Below are positions 22,700-30,832 of a stretch of 64,000 bases of DNA, in pieces. Source of the DNA: Actinomycetota bacterium (GTDB lineage Bacteria > Actinomycetota > Thermoleophilia > Gaiellales > Gaiellaceae); contig PLJC01000029.1 of the NCBI GenBank assembly GCA_003139545.1, forward strand, positions 1 to 64,000, written 5' to 3'. The notes beneath the pieces were generated by a model. That model searched no databases, was not told the origin of the DNA, and saw nothing but the letters and a program-made list of their open reading frames with translations. The position numbers and the translations under genes are program-made. How positions within the stretch are numbered: the first letter of the stretch is position 1; the number at the start of each line of letters is the position of its first letter.

Positions 22700-24408
22700 C
22701 GCTTCCGCCGCAGCTTCTGGAAGCGGCTCCACGGCTGCGTGTTCAGCAGATCATCCTTCGTCAGCCAACCGCGGCGTGCCTGTCCGATCCCGAGCTCGAC
22801 GTATCCCTGCGCGCGGATCTGGTGCGCGTCGGAGTTGACGACAAGCTTCAGCCCGGCCTCCTTCGCGGCGCGCGCGTAGACGTCGCGCAGGTCGAGTCGG
22901 TCGGGCTGGCCGTTGATCTCGAGCACCACGCCGGTCTCCAGCGCCTTCTCGATCACGCTCCCAACGTCGACCTCGCGCGGGCCGCGCTTTCCGATCCGGC
23001 GGCCGGTGAGATGGCCGATGCAGTCGACGTACGGATTGTCCATCGCCTCGAGCACGCGCTCCGTCGGACGCGTGTGCGGCGCCTGATGCACCGATGCGAC
23101 GACCCAGTCGAGCCGTGCAAGCTCGTCCTCTGGAACGTCGACCTCGCCGTTCGAGCGGATGTTCGCCTCGACCCCAGCGAGGATGCGCAGCTTTGGAAAG
23201 CGCTCGCGTGCCTGTTCGATCTCCTCGAGCTGCGCGGCGAGACGGCCTTCGCGGAGGTAGTGCGAGTGGTCGGTGATCGCGTAGTAGTCGTAGCCGCGCG
23301 CCGCGGCGGCCGCGACCATCTCCTCGAGCGTGTTCTTGCCGTCCGCTGACCAGCTCGTGTGCGTATGAAGGTCGCCGCGCACGTCGGAGAGCTCGACGAG
23401 CGTCGGCAACTCGCCGCGGCGCGCGGCGTCGAGCTCGCCGTGGTTCTCGCGCAGCTCCGGCGGAATCGGCTGGTAGCCGAGGAACTCGTACAGCGCGTCC
23501 TCGTCCTCCGTCGCGAAGACGTCGCCGGTCTCCACCGTCGTCACGCCGTACTCTGAGATGGAGAGGCCGCGCTTCACAGCCGCTTCACGCATTGCGACGT
23601 TGTGGTCCTTCGACCCGGTGAAGTGCTGAAGCAAGTTGCCGAACGACTCAGGCGGGACGACCCGCAGGTCGAAGCGCAATCCCTGCCGCGACACGACGGT
23701 CGCCTTCGTGTCGCCGTGCGCCGCCACCTCGACGACCCACGGAAGCTGCGTGAAGTACGCCGTCAGCTCAGCCGGCTCCGTCGCGGTCGCGATGATGTCC
23801 AGATCGCGGAAGGTCTCCTTGCGGCGGCGCACCGAGCCCGCCTCGGACACGGCGACTGCGGCGGGATGCTCGCGCAGCTCAGCGACCGCCGCCTGCACCG
23901 CCGGCAGCCCGTCCCCGAGCAGCTTCCGCCCCTCGTCGGGGTTCTCCGCCTGGAACGCGAGCGCCTTGAGGATCTTCTCCTCGCTCTTCGGACCGAGCCC
24001 GGTGAGCGTTCGCAACCGCTCTGTCTCTGCCGCCTCCTTCAGGCCGGCAAGCGTCGTTATATCCAGCTCCCGCCAGATGCGGGCCGCGGTCTTCGGGCCG
24101 AGCCCGGGAAGGTGCATGAACGCGATCACGTCGGGCGGCACGAGCGCTCGGCGCTTCGCCAGCGCCTCGATATCGCCGGTCTCGACGATCTGGACGATCT
24201 TCTCCTCGATCGTCTTGCCGATGCCCTGCAGCTCCTTGGCACGGCCGGCGAGCGCGAGCTGCGCAACCGACGCCGACGTCTCGCGCATGCGCGTCGCCGC
24301 GCGGCGGTAGGCGAGGACGCGGAAGGACTCGGCGCCCTCGAGCTCCAGCAGGTCGGCCAGCAGGTCGAAGTGGTCGGCGACCTCGGCGTTCCCTGGAAGA
24401 GGGGCCAA
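22696..24408 (-). CDS. polX: DNA polymerase/3'-5' exonuclease PolX
   Basis: Protein of 570 residues: helix-hairpin-helix region (GIGKTIEEKI, LPGLGPKTAARIW, LTGLGPKSEEKIL), X-family polymerase core with GSVRRRKETFRDLDII metal site, and a C-terminal PHP exonuclease domain (DLHTHTSWSADG, ITDHSHYL, VEANIRSNG, NSDAHQ). It acts in gap filling during base excision repair. TTG 24408 is supported by AGGAG 9 bases upstream. A 17-codon ORF ends two bases before it. The stop overlaps the decarboxylase ATG. Confidence 0.94.
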   Translation of the reverse strand: MAPLPGNAEVADHFDLLADLLELEGAESFRVLAYRRAATRMRETSASVAQLALAGRAKELQGIGKTIEEKIVQIVETGDIEALAKRRALVPPDVIAFMHLPGLGPKTAARIWRELDITTLAGLKEAAETERLRTLTGLGPKSEEKILKALAFQAENPDEGRKLLGDGLPAVQAAVAELREHPAAVAVSEAGSVRRRKETFRDLDIIATATEPAELTAYFTQLPWVVEVAAHGDTKATVVSRQGLRFDLRVVPPESFGNLLQHFTGSKDHNVAMREAAVKRGLSISEYGVTTVETGDVFATEDEDALYEFLGYQPIPPELRENHGELDAARRGELPTLVELSDVRGDLHTHTSWSADGKNTLEEMVAAAAARGYDYYAITDHSHYLREGRLAAQLEEIEQARERFPKLRILAGVEANIRSNGEVDVPEDELARLDWVVASVHQAPHTRPTERVLEAMDNPYVDCIGHLTGRRIGKRGPREVDVGSVIEKALETGVVLEINGQPDRLDLRDVYARAAKEAGLKLVVNSDAHQIRAQGYVELGIGQARRGWLTKDDLLNTQPWSRFQKLRRKR

Positions 24409-24410
24409 GC

Positions 24411-24464
24411 CTACGGCTCCTGGTTACTTGCGAAGGGGAGCGGGCCGCGCGGCTCTGTAGTCAT
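24411..24464 (-). CDS. Candidate leaderless leader ORF ahead of polX
   Basis: ORF MTTEPRGPLPFASNQEP of 17 codons. TATGAT (24472-24477, minus strand) stands 7 bases before its ATG, the same spacing as at other leaderless genes here. Its last codons contain the AGGAG that serves polX, and its TAG ends two bases before the polX TTG. Coupling of polX translation to this ORF is inferred. Confidence 0.4.
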   Translation of the reverse strand: MTTEPRGPLPFASNQEP

Positions 24465-24493
24465 GCCTCCGATCATATGTAGCCTCCTTCGGC

Positions 24494-25207
24494 GTGCCGA
24501 AGGCGACGATTTGCCTCCCCACCTACAACGAACGCGCCAACGTCGAGGCCATGCTGCGCGCGCTCGAGCCGCTGGGCGTGAACGTCCTCGTCGTCGACGA
24601 CAGCTCGCCCGACGGGACCGGCGAGATCGCCGACCGGCTCGCCGCCGAGCTCGGCTTCGTCTCCGTCCTCCACCGTCCGCGCAAGGAGGGCCTCGGCCCC
24701 GCGTACGTCGCCGGCTTCCGGCGCGCGCTCGCGGATGGCGCCGAGCTCGTCCTCGAGATGGACTGCGACTTCTCCCACGACCCCGCCGACGTGCCGCGGC
24801 TGATCGCCGCCTGCGAGGCGGGCGCCGACCTCGCGCTCGGCTCGCGCTACGTCACGGGCGGCGGCACCGAGAACTGGGGCCGTATCCGGCGGCTCGTCTC
24901 GACGGGAGGGTCGTGGTACGCGCGCAAGCTGCTCGGCGTCTGCGTCCGCGACCTGACGGGCGGCTTCAAGTGCTACCGCCGCCGCGTACTCGAGCGCATC
25001 GACCTCGGCGACATCCGCTCGAAGGGATACGCCTTCCAGATCGAAACGACGTACCGGACGCTGCGCGCCGGATTCGACGTGGTCGAGGTGCCGATCCTGT
25101 TCGCCGATCGCACCGCCGGACAGTCGAAGATGAGCCAGGCCATCGTCCTCGAGGCCGTGACGCGCGTGCCGGCGCTACGGTTGGCAGCGTTGCGAGGGCA
25201 GATCTGA
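24494..25207 (+). CDS. Polyprenol monophosphomannose synthase-type glycosyltransferase
   Basis: GT2-family enzyme of 237 residues, DPM1 type: ICLPTYNERANVEAML, LVVDDSSPDGTGEIADRLA, metal-binding EMDCDFSHDP, SRYVTGGGTENWG, and the acceptor-side DLTGGFKCYRR. It would transfer mannose (or glucose) from GDP/UDP sugar to a polyprenyl phosphate at the membrane. GTG start; TAGCCT (24480-24485) is 8 bases upstream. The stop overlaps the thioredoxin ATG. Confidence 0.91.
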   Translation: MPKATICLPTYNERANVEAMLRALEPLGVNVLVVDDSSPDGTGEIADRLAAELGFVSVLHRPRKEGLGPAYVAGFRRALADGAELVLEMDCDFSHDPADVPRLIAACEAGADLALGSRYVTGGGTENWGRIRRLVSTGGSWYARKLLGVCVRDLTGGFKCYRRRVLERIDLGDIRSKGYAFQIETTYRTLRAGFDVVEVPILFADRTAGQSKMSQAIVLEAVTRVPALRLAALRGQI

Positions 25208-25530
25208 TGCGCGAGCTCAACACCTCCACCTTCGACGACGCGGTCGCGGGGAGCCCTCTGCTCGTCGACTTCTGGGCGCCGTGGTGCAGGCCGTGCAAGG
25301 CGCTGGAGCCGATCCTCGCCGAGCTCGAGGCGACTGTCCCCGTTGCGCGGGTGAACGTCGACGAGCATCCGGCGATCGGCGCGCGCTACGACGTGCTCTC
25401 GATCCCAACGGTGATCCTGTTCGCCGGCGGCGCACCCGTCGGGTCGATGGTGGGAATCCGCCCACGCGCGCACTTCGACCAATGGCTATCCGAAGTGCTC
25501 CCAGCCGCCCAGCGCGACGTTGACGCCTGA
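25207..25530 (+). CDS. trxA: Thioredoxin
   Basis: Protein of 107 residues with LVDFWAPWCRPCKALEPIL; the active site is WCRPC, with Arg in place of the usual Gly. The cis-Pro loop SIPTVILFAGG is normal. It overlaps the mannosyltransferase stop by one base. The last 45 bases overlap thiL on the other strand. Confidence 0.92.
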   Translation: MRELNTSTFDDAVAGSPLLVDFWAPWCRPCKALEPILAELEATVPVARVNVDEHPAIGARYDVLSIPTVILFAGGAPVGSMVGIRPRAHFDQWLSEVLPAAQRDVDA

Positions 25531-26253
25531 GCCCTCCTCGCAGCGGCCGATGACCGTGAAGTCGAGCGGGTCGGGCGTCGCGGCGAGCAGCTCGTAGTCC
25601 TCGCCGAACTCGAGGTCGGCGAGCGTCGCGCCCTCCGCCAGCGGGACGCGGTCGAGGTCGACGACGAGGCGACAACCTGAGCGCTCCGCGATGTGACCCG
25701 CGTCCGAACCGAGGCCGTCGGAGATGTCGAGCATCGCGTGCGCGACCGCGGCGAGGCGGCGGCCTTCGGCGAGGCGCAGCGGCGGACGCACGAGGCGCCC
25801 CGCGCGGAACGCTGCGCCTGCCCCGCCCAGCGCCCCCGTGACGACGAGAAGGTCGCCCGGCTTCGCGCCCGCGCGGCCCGGGACGCGGTCTGACCGTCCG
25901 AGCGCGGTCACGCTCAGGACGACCGCTTCCGCCCGCGTTGTGTCACCGCCGCGCACGGGAACTCCCGCCTCGGCGATTCCCTCGTACAGCTCGATCGCGC
26001 CGTCGAGGTCCGGAGCCGCGAGGCTGACGATCAGCGCGATCGGCTCCGCGCCGGACGCGGCGAGATCGCTGAGGTTGACCGCCGCCGCGCGAAAGCCGAG
26101 CTCGCGCCACCCGATGAGGTCGAAGCGGAAGTGGACGCCCTCGACCAGCGCGTCCTGCGTAACGACGAGCCCCTCGATCTGCGCCGCGTCGTGCTCGACG
26201 CCGACGATGAGCCCGCGCCGCTCGAGCTCGCCGAGGAGCTCGAACTCCTTCAC
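25486..26253 (-). CDS. thiL: Thiamine-monophosphate kinase
   Basis: AIR-synthase-fold kinase of 255 residues, third gene of the thiD-thiM-thiL operon, making thiamine diphosphate. Motifs: TQDALVEGVHFRFDL, AVNLSDLAASGAEPIALIVSL, VRGGDTTRAE and the metal-binding MLDISDGLGSDAGHIAERSG. It is shorter than the usual 310-330 residues, and the N-terminal GDDAA motif reads GVEHDAAQI, so one metal-site Asp is changed. GTG overlaps the thiM stop (GTGA). Confidence 0.9.
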   Translation of the reverse strand: MKEFELLGELERRGLIVGVEHDAAQIEGLVVTQDALVEGVHFRFDLIGWRELGFRAAAVNLSDLAASGAEPIALIVSLAAPDLDGAIELYEGIAEAGVPVRGGDTTRAEAVVLSVTALGRSDRVPGRAGAKPGDLLVVTGALGGAGAAFRAGRLVRPPLRLAEGRRLAAVAHAMLDISDGLGSDAGHIAERSGCRLVVDLDRVPLAEGATLADLEFGEDYELLAATPDPLDFTVIGRCEEGSGVNVALGGWEHFG

Positions 26254-27047
26254 AGCTCCTCGATGCGCGTGCGCTCGCCCAGGGTCGCGGGATCAAGGGC
26301 ATACAGCGCGTCGTACAGCCGAGCATGGAACGTGCCCGGCCCGGCCGCGCCGGTCGCCGCATCCTCCGCAGCGACACCGAACGCCGCCAGCGCCTCGGCG
26401 GCCGCCTCGAGCGGCTCCTCCGGCTTCGCTGCGAGGAAGCATCCCGTCAGCGCCGACGACATGCAGCCGGTGCCCGTGACCGTCGCGAGGAGCGGATCGC
26501 CGTTCGACACCGCGAGCACGCGGTCGCCGTCCGAAACGTGATCGACCGGTCCGGTGACCGACGCGATCACGCCGAGACTGCGGGCTGCCGCGCGCGCGAG
26601 CTCGGCCGGCTCCATGCCGGTGCTCATCGACTCCACGCCGCGCACCTCGGCGGCCGCGCCGACCAGCGTCGCCACCTCGCCGGCGTTGCCGCGCAGAACG
26701 GTGACGTCGACCTCATCGAGAATGCGGCGCGCAGTGTCGGTGCGATATGCGGTCGCTCCGACGCCGACAGGATCAAGCACGACGGGGATCGGCCGCGCGC
26801 TCGCAGCCTTGCCGGCGAGCAGCATCGACTCGATCCAGCGCTCCGACAGCGTGCCGATGTTGATGACGAGCGCAGACGCGATCTGCACCATCTCCTCCAC
26901 CTCCTCGCGCGCGTGCGCCATCACCGGCAGCGCGCCGATCGCGAGCGTCGCATTCGCCGTCTCGTTCATGACGACGTAGTTCGTGATCTGATGGACGAGC
27001 GGCTTCCGCTCCCGCATCGTGCGCAGCGTGGTTCCGGCAGAGATCAT
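26250..27047 (-). CDS. thiM: Hydroxyethylthiazole kinase
   Basis: Ribokinase-fold enzyme of 265 residues: PLVHQITNYVVMNETANATLAIGALPVMAHA (substrate site), VLDPVGVGATAYRT, LRGNAGEVATL and the catalytic TGTGCMSSALTGCF. It salvages the thiazole moiety of thiamine. It overlaps thiD (4 bases) and thiL (4 bases). Regulated with the operon by the TPP riboswitch. Confidence 0.95.
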   Translation of the reverse strand: MISAGTTLRTMRERKPLVHQITNYVVMNETANATLAIGALPVMAHAREEVEEMVQIASALVINIGTLSERWIESMLLAGKAASARPIPVVLDPVGVGATAYRTDTARRILDEVDVTVLRGNAGEVATLVGAAAEVRGVESMSTGMEPAELARAAARSLGVIASVTGPVDHVSDGDRVLAVSNGDPLLATVTGTGCMSSALTGCFLAAKPEEPLEAAAEALAAFGVAAEDAATGAAGPGTFHARLYDALYALDPATLGERTRIEEL

Positions 27048-27814
27048 TTCGTTACCCCCAGGACGTCGACGGGACCTTCACCTGAACCGATCTCGACGAG
27101 GCCCTGCGCCACGGCGCGCGATGCGGCCTCCGCCGCACCGCGGGCCGCGTCGTGCAGGCTCTCGCCGCGCGCGAGCAGCGCTGCGAGCGTCGCCGAGTGC
27201 GTGCAGCCGGCGCCATGCGTCGCTGCGACCTCGTGGTGCGCGACGGGAATGTCGACGTGCACGCTCCCGTCGAAGAGATGGTCGGCACCCGCGTCACCGT
27301 GACCTCCGGTGACGATCACCGCCGGCGCCCCGAGCTCGTGCAGCCGCTCGGCGAGCTCGGCCGGGGAGGCGTCGGCGCCCGTGAGCGCACGCGCCTCCAT
27401 GAGATTCGGCGTGATCACCGTCGCGAGCGGAAAGAGCAAGCCGACAAGGGCGTCGACGGCATCGTCCTCGAGCAGCTGCGCGCCCGAGCTCGCGACCATC
27501 ACCGGGTCGACCACGAGCGGCACGGGATGCTCGCGGAGATACGACGCGACGCTCTCAATGAGCGCGCGCGAGAACAGCATGCCGGTCTTCGCCGCGTCGA
27601 CCCCGATGTCGTCGAAGACGGCGTCGAGCTGCGCGACCACGAACGCGGGCGGCAGCTCGTGGATCGCCGTCACGGCGCGCGTGTTCTGCGCGGTCAGCGC
27701 GACGAGCACGGAGGAGCCGTAGACGCCGGCCGCGGCGAACGCCTTCAGGTCGGCCTGGACGCCCGCGCCCCCGCCGGAATCGGACGTCGCAATCGTCAGT
27801 GCTCGAGGAACCAT
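27044..27814 (-). CDS. thiD: Hydroxymethylpyrimidine/phosphomethylpyrimidine kinase
   Basis: Ribokinase-fold enzyme of 256 residues: [70 protein letters not shown] and the catalytic [18 protein letters not shown]. It phosphorylates HMP twice for thiamine synthesis. First gene after the TPP riboswitch; its Shine-Dalgarno GGGAG is part of the riboswitch 3' end. Confidence 0.95.
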   Translation of the reverse strand: MVPRALTIATSDSGGGAGVQADLKAFAAAGVYGSSVLVALTAQNTRAVTAIHELPPAFVVAQLDAVFDDIGVDAAKTGMLFSRALIESVASYLREHPVPLVVDPVMVASSGAQLLEDDAVDALVGLLFPLATVITPNLMEARALTGADASPAELAERLHELGAPAVIVTGGHGDAGADHLFDGSVHVDIPVAHHEVAATHGAGCTHSATLAALLARGESLHDAARGAAEAASRAVAQGLVEIGSGEGPVDVLGVTK

Positions 27815-27819
27815 GCACT

Positions 27820-27893
27820 CCCTTCGCCGGCATGACCCGGATCAGGTTCGACGGGTGTGATCTCAGCCGCTCCTCGCGGCACCCCGGTGGTCG
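27820..27893 (-). ncRNA. TPP riboswitch (THI element)
   Basis: On the minus strand the conserved blocks appear in order: CCGGGGTGCC, GCGGCTGAGATCACACCC, GTCGAACCTGATCCGGGT, CATGCCGGCGAAGGGA. These include the CTGAGA pyrimidine-sensing and GCGAAGGGA helices of the aptamer. It fills nearly the whole 70-base leader of thiD. The GGGAG that serves as Shine-Dalgarno lies in the last helix, so thiamine diphosphate probably blocks translation initiation. Confidence 0.95.
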
Positions 27894-27894
27894 A

Positions 27895-27904
27895 ACGTTA
27901 GCGT
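27895..27904. promoter_or_regulatory. Overlapping divergent -10 boxes (thi operon / methyltransferase-like gene)
   Basis: ACGTTAGCGT holds TAACGT on minus (27895-27900), which would start the RNA at the first bases of the riboswitch (near 27888), and TAGCGT on plus (27899-27904), 7 bases before the ATG at 27912. They share the central TA. Confidence 0.5.
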
Positions 27905-27911
27905 CTGAACC

Positions 27912-28232
27912 ATGGATCGACTCCCGCCTGCACTGGCCGCGAGCGCGACGAGCCGCCTGATCGAGCTGCTCGGCCCGCCGCCCGGGCGCGTGCTCGAGCT
28001 CGGGTTCGCCGGGATCCACGCCGAGCCGCTCCGCCTCGCGGGCTTCGACGTGGTCGTCGTCGAGCTCGACCCGGCCTACCGCGAGCGCGCACGGGAGCGC
28101 GCAGACGACGTCCTCGAGGCGCCTCCCGGCGGTTCCTTCGACGCCGTCATCGCTCCCGCGGGGACTGACCTCACGGGCATCGACGCGTCCCGGGTACTCC
28201 TCATCGAGCGGGACGGCTCGATTGTGGGATGA
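27912..28232 (+). CDS. Small methyltransferase-like protein, 106 residues
   Basis: Contains the first half of a class I methyltransferase fold: GRVLELGFAGIHAEPLRLAG (SAM motif I) and DVVVVELDPAYRERARERAD (motif II), then VLEAPPGGSFDAVIAPAG. The later strands of a full enzyme are missing. No frame break is seen, so it is a short form or a relic of a larger gene. It overlaps the helicase start by 11 bases. Probably a leaderless transcript. Confidence 0.7.
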   Translation: MDRLPPALAASATSRLIELLGPPPGRVLELGFAGIHAEPLRLAGFDVVVVELDPAYRERARERADDVLEAPPGGSFDAVIAPAGTDLTGIDASRVLLIERDGSIVG

Positions 28233-30465
28233 CCTCCTCCAGGGCGACGAGCTCGCCTACCTGACGACGGAGCCCGCGCGAGCCGCGCGCACGGTCCCAC
28301 TTCCGGAGGAGCTGCACCCGGCCGTGCGGGCGGCGCTCGCCCGCCAGGGAATCGGCGGGCTGTACACGCACCAGGCGGAAGCGTGGGCCGCGTCGCGCGC
28401 GGGGAAGCACGTGATCGTCACGACCGGGACTGCTTCGGGGAAGACGCTCGCCTTCAACCTTCCTGTCCTGGACGCGCTCGCGACGCAGCCGAAGGACCGA
28501 GCCCTCTACCTCTATCCGACGAAGGCGCTCGCGCAGGATCAGGCGCGCACGCTCGCCGCGCTCGCTGTCCCGAAGGTGCGGGCGGCGATCTACGACGGCG
28601 ACACACCGCGTGAGCAACGGTGGCAGATGCGCAAGTGGGCGAACCTCATCCTCACCAACCCGGACATGCTCCACGTCGGCGTGCTGCCGCGCCACGACCT
28701 CTGGGCGGACGTGCTCCACAACCTGCGCTACGTCGTCGTGGACGAAGCGCACGTCTACCGCGGCGTGTTCGGGTCGCACGTCGGCAACGTCCTTCGCCGG
28801 CTGCGGCGAATGGCACACGTGTACGGCGCCGATCCGCAGTTCGTGCTCGCATCGGCGACGATCGCGAACCCGGGCGAGCTCGCGCACCGGCTGCTCGGGG
28901 TAGAGACGACGATGATCGCGGACGACGCTGCACCGCGCGCCGAGCGGACGGTAGCGCTCTGGAACCCGGAGCTGATCGACGCGGAGCTCGGGCTCCGCGC
29001 GTCACCGCTCGGGGAGGCCTCGCGCCTCGCCGCTGCACTCGTCCAGCGCGGTCTGCGCACGATCTGCTTCGCGAAGAGCCGCAAGGCGGCCGAGCTCGTC
29101 CACCGCATGACCGTCGACCGCGTCGACGCGGAGACGGCGGCGCGGCTCGCTCCGTACCGCGCCGGCTACACGGCGCAGCAGCGGCGCGAGATCGAGCGAC
29201 GGCTCGTCGAGGGCGAGTTGCTCGGCGTCTCCGCCACCGACGCGCTCGAGCTCGGGATCGACATCGGACTGCTCGACTGCGCCATCTCGGTCGGCTTCCC
29301 CGGCACGGTGGCGAGCCTTCGCCAGCAGTGGGGGCGCGCCGGGCGGCGCGGCCACGGGCTGGCGGTGCTCGTCGCCTCCGAGGACGCACTCGACCAGTAC
29401 TTCATGCGCGAGCCGGAGACGCTGCTCGGCCGGCGCGTCGAGGCGGCCATCCTCGACCATGCGAATCCGCGCGTGCTCGACGGGCACGTCGCCGCGGCCG
29501 CGTTCGAGGCGCCGCTCGACGACAACGACCGCGCCACACTCGGCGACGCCGCCCTCGAGCGCGCGCCGCACGTGCCCGACCTGCGCAAGACACCGCGCGG
29601 CTGGGTGTACGCAGGCACCGACTATCCCGCCGGGCGCATACCGTTGCGCTCGGCGAGCGCGGATGCGTTCTCGATCGTGGACGCGAGCACGGGAACGGTG
29701 CTCGGCATCGTCGAGCACGAACGCGCGTATTCGACAATCCACGAGGGCGCGGTCTATCTCCACCTCGGCGAGCAGTGGCTCGTCGGCGAGCTCGACATCG
29801 GTGGCCGCAAGGCGCTCGTCGAGCCGTTCGCCGGCGACTGGTACACGCAGGTGAAGAAGGAAACGTCCACCGGCGTGGAGGAGCCGCTGCGCGTCGAGCA
29901 ACGGCTCGGGCTCGAGCTCAGCTTCGGGCGCGTGTCGGTGACGGAGCGAGTGGTCGCTTTCCAGCGGAAGGGAATCCGCGACCAGGCGACGATCTCGACC
30001 GTGCAGCTCGACCTCCCGGCGACGACGTTCGACACAGAGGCCGTCTGGTACGTCCCGACCGAGGAGCAGCTCGACGGGCTCGAGCAGATGCCGACGCTGC
30101 TCTCCTCGTTGCACGCCGCCGAGCACGCGATGATCGCCATCCTGCCGCTCTGGGCGATGTGCGACCGCTGGGACATCGGCGGCCTGTCGACGAACTACCA
30201 CGACGACACGGGCGCCGCGACGGTGTTCGTCTACGACGGGCACTCCGGCGGCGTCGGACTCACGGAGCGCGGCTTCGACCAGTTCGAGGGATGGGTGGCA
30301 GACACCATGCGACTCCTGGAGGGCTGTCCCTGCGCCCACGGGTGCCCGTCCTGCGTGCAGAGCCCGAAATGCGGCAACCTGAACGAGTACCTGGACAAGA
30401 CAGGGGCTCTCACCTTGCTTCGGCGGATGTCGAATTCCGCCCGGCCCGTTCGTCGTACCTCGTAA
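28222..30465 (+). CDS. DEAD/DEAH-box helicase with C-terminal Zn-binding domain (MrfA/YprA type)
   Basis: Superfamily 2 helicase of 747 residues. Motifs: THQAEAWAASRAGKHVIV (Q-like), TTGTASGKTLAF (Walker A), YLYPTKALAQDQ, NPDMLH, VVVDEAHVYRG (DEAH), VLASATIANP, GVSATDALELGID and QQWGRAGRRGHG. The C-terminus has the four-Cys MZB motif CPCAHGCPSCVQSPKCG. MrfA homologues repair mitomycin C damage. Start TTG 28222, because the domain begins almost at once and no other start is near. Confidence 0.93.
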   Translation: MWDDLLQGDELAYLTTEPARAARTVPLPEELHPAVRAALARQGIGGLYTHQAEAWAASRAGKHVIVTTGTASGKTLAFNLPVLDALATQPKDRALYLYPTKALAQDQARTLAALAVPKVRAAIYDGDTPREQRWQMRKWANLILTNPDMLHVGVLPRHDLWADVLHNLRYVVVDEAHVYRGVFGSHVGNVLRRLRRMAHVYGADPQFVLASATIANPGELAHRLLGVETTMIADDAAPRAERTVALWNPELIDAELGLRASPLGEASRLAAALVQRGLRTICFAKSRKAAELVHRMTVDRVDAETAARLAPYRAGYTAQQRREIERRLVEGELLGVSATDALELGIDIGLLDCAISVGFPGTVASLRQQWGRAGRRGHGLAVLVASEDALDQYFMREPETLLGRRVEAAILDHANPRVLDGHVAAAAFEAPLDDNDRATLGDAALERAPHVPDLRKTPRGWVYAGTDYPAGRIPLRSASADAFSIVDASTGTVLGIVEHERAYSTIHEGAVYLHLGEQWLVGELDIGGRKALVEPFAGDWYTQVKKETSTGVEEPLRVEQRLGLELSFGRVSVTERVVAFQRKGIRDQATISTVQLDLPATTFDTEAVWYVPTEEQLDGLEQMPTLLSSLHAAEHAMIAILPLWAMCDRWDIGGLSTNYHDDTGAATVFVYDGHSGGVGLTERGFDQFEGWVADTMRLLEGCPCAHGCPSCVQSPKCGNLNEYLDKTGALTLLRRMSNSARPVRRTS

Positions 30466-30487
30466 ACCATTTCAAGGAGGACAAGCC

Positions 30488-30832
30488 ATGCAGTACCTGC
30501 TCCTGATCCACGACGACGAATCCCAGGACAACGGCGACCTCATGCCGGAGTACATGGCGTACACCGAGGCACTCGGCGCGTCGGGCGCGCTCGTCGGCGC
30601 GAACCAGCTCCAGCCGAGCGACACCGCGACGACCGTGCGCGTGCGCGGCGGCGAGACGCTCGTCACCGACGGCCCCTTCATCGAGACGAAGGAGTCGCTC
30701 GGTGGCTATTACCTCGTCGAGGCCGGCTCGCTTGACGAGGCGATCGAGTGGGCGGCGAAGATCCCGTCCGCCCGGTTCGGCCACATCGAGGTGCGCCCGG
30801 TCGTCATGCGGCAGGCGCAGGTGAGCGCATAA
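30488..30832 (+). CDS. YCII/DGPF family protein, partner of the ECF sigma factor
   Basis: Protein of 114 residues with MQYLLLIHDDE at the start and the diagnostic VTDGPFIETKESLGGYYLVE; DGPF gives the family its name. Such genes are regularly next to ECF42-type sigma genes and are thought to belong to the same response. A strong Shine-Dalgarno AAGGAGG precedes the ATG. The stop TAA overlaps the start region of the sigma gene. Confidence 0.9.
   Translation: MQYLLLIHDDESQDNGDLMPEYMAYTEALGASGALVGANQLQPSDTATTVRVRGGETLVTDGPFIETKESLGGYYLVEAGSLDEAIEWAAKIPSARFGHIEVRPVVMRQAQVSA

Noticed and set aside
23602-25206. Long open frame ending in thioredoxin
   Set aside because: Everything before MRELNTSTFD is antisense or out-of-frame reading of polX and of the mannosyltransferase gene.
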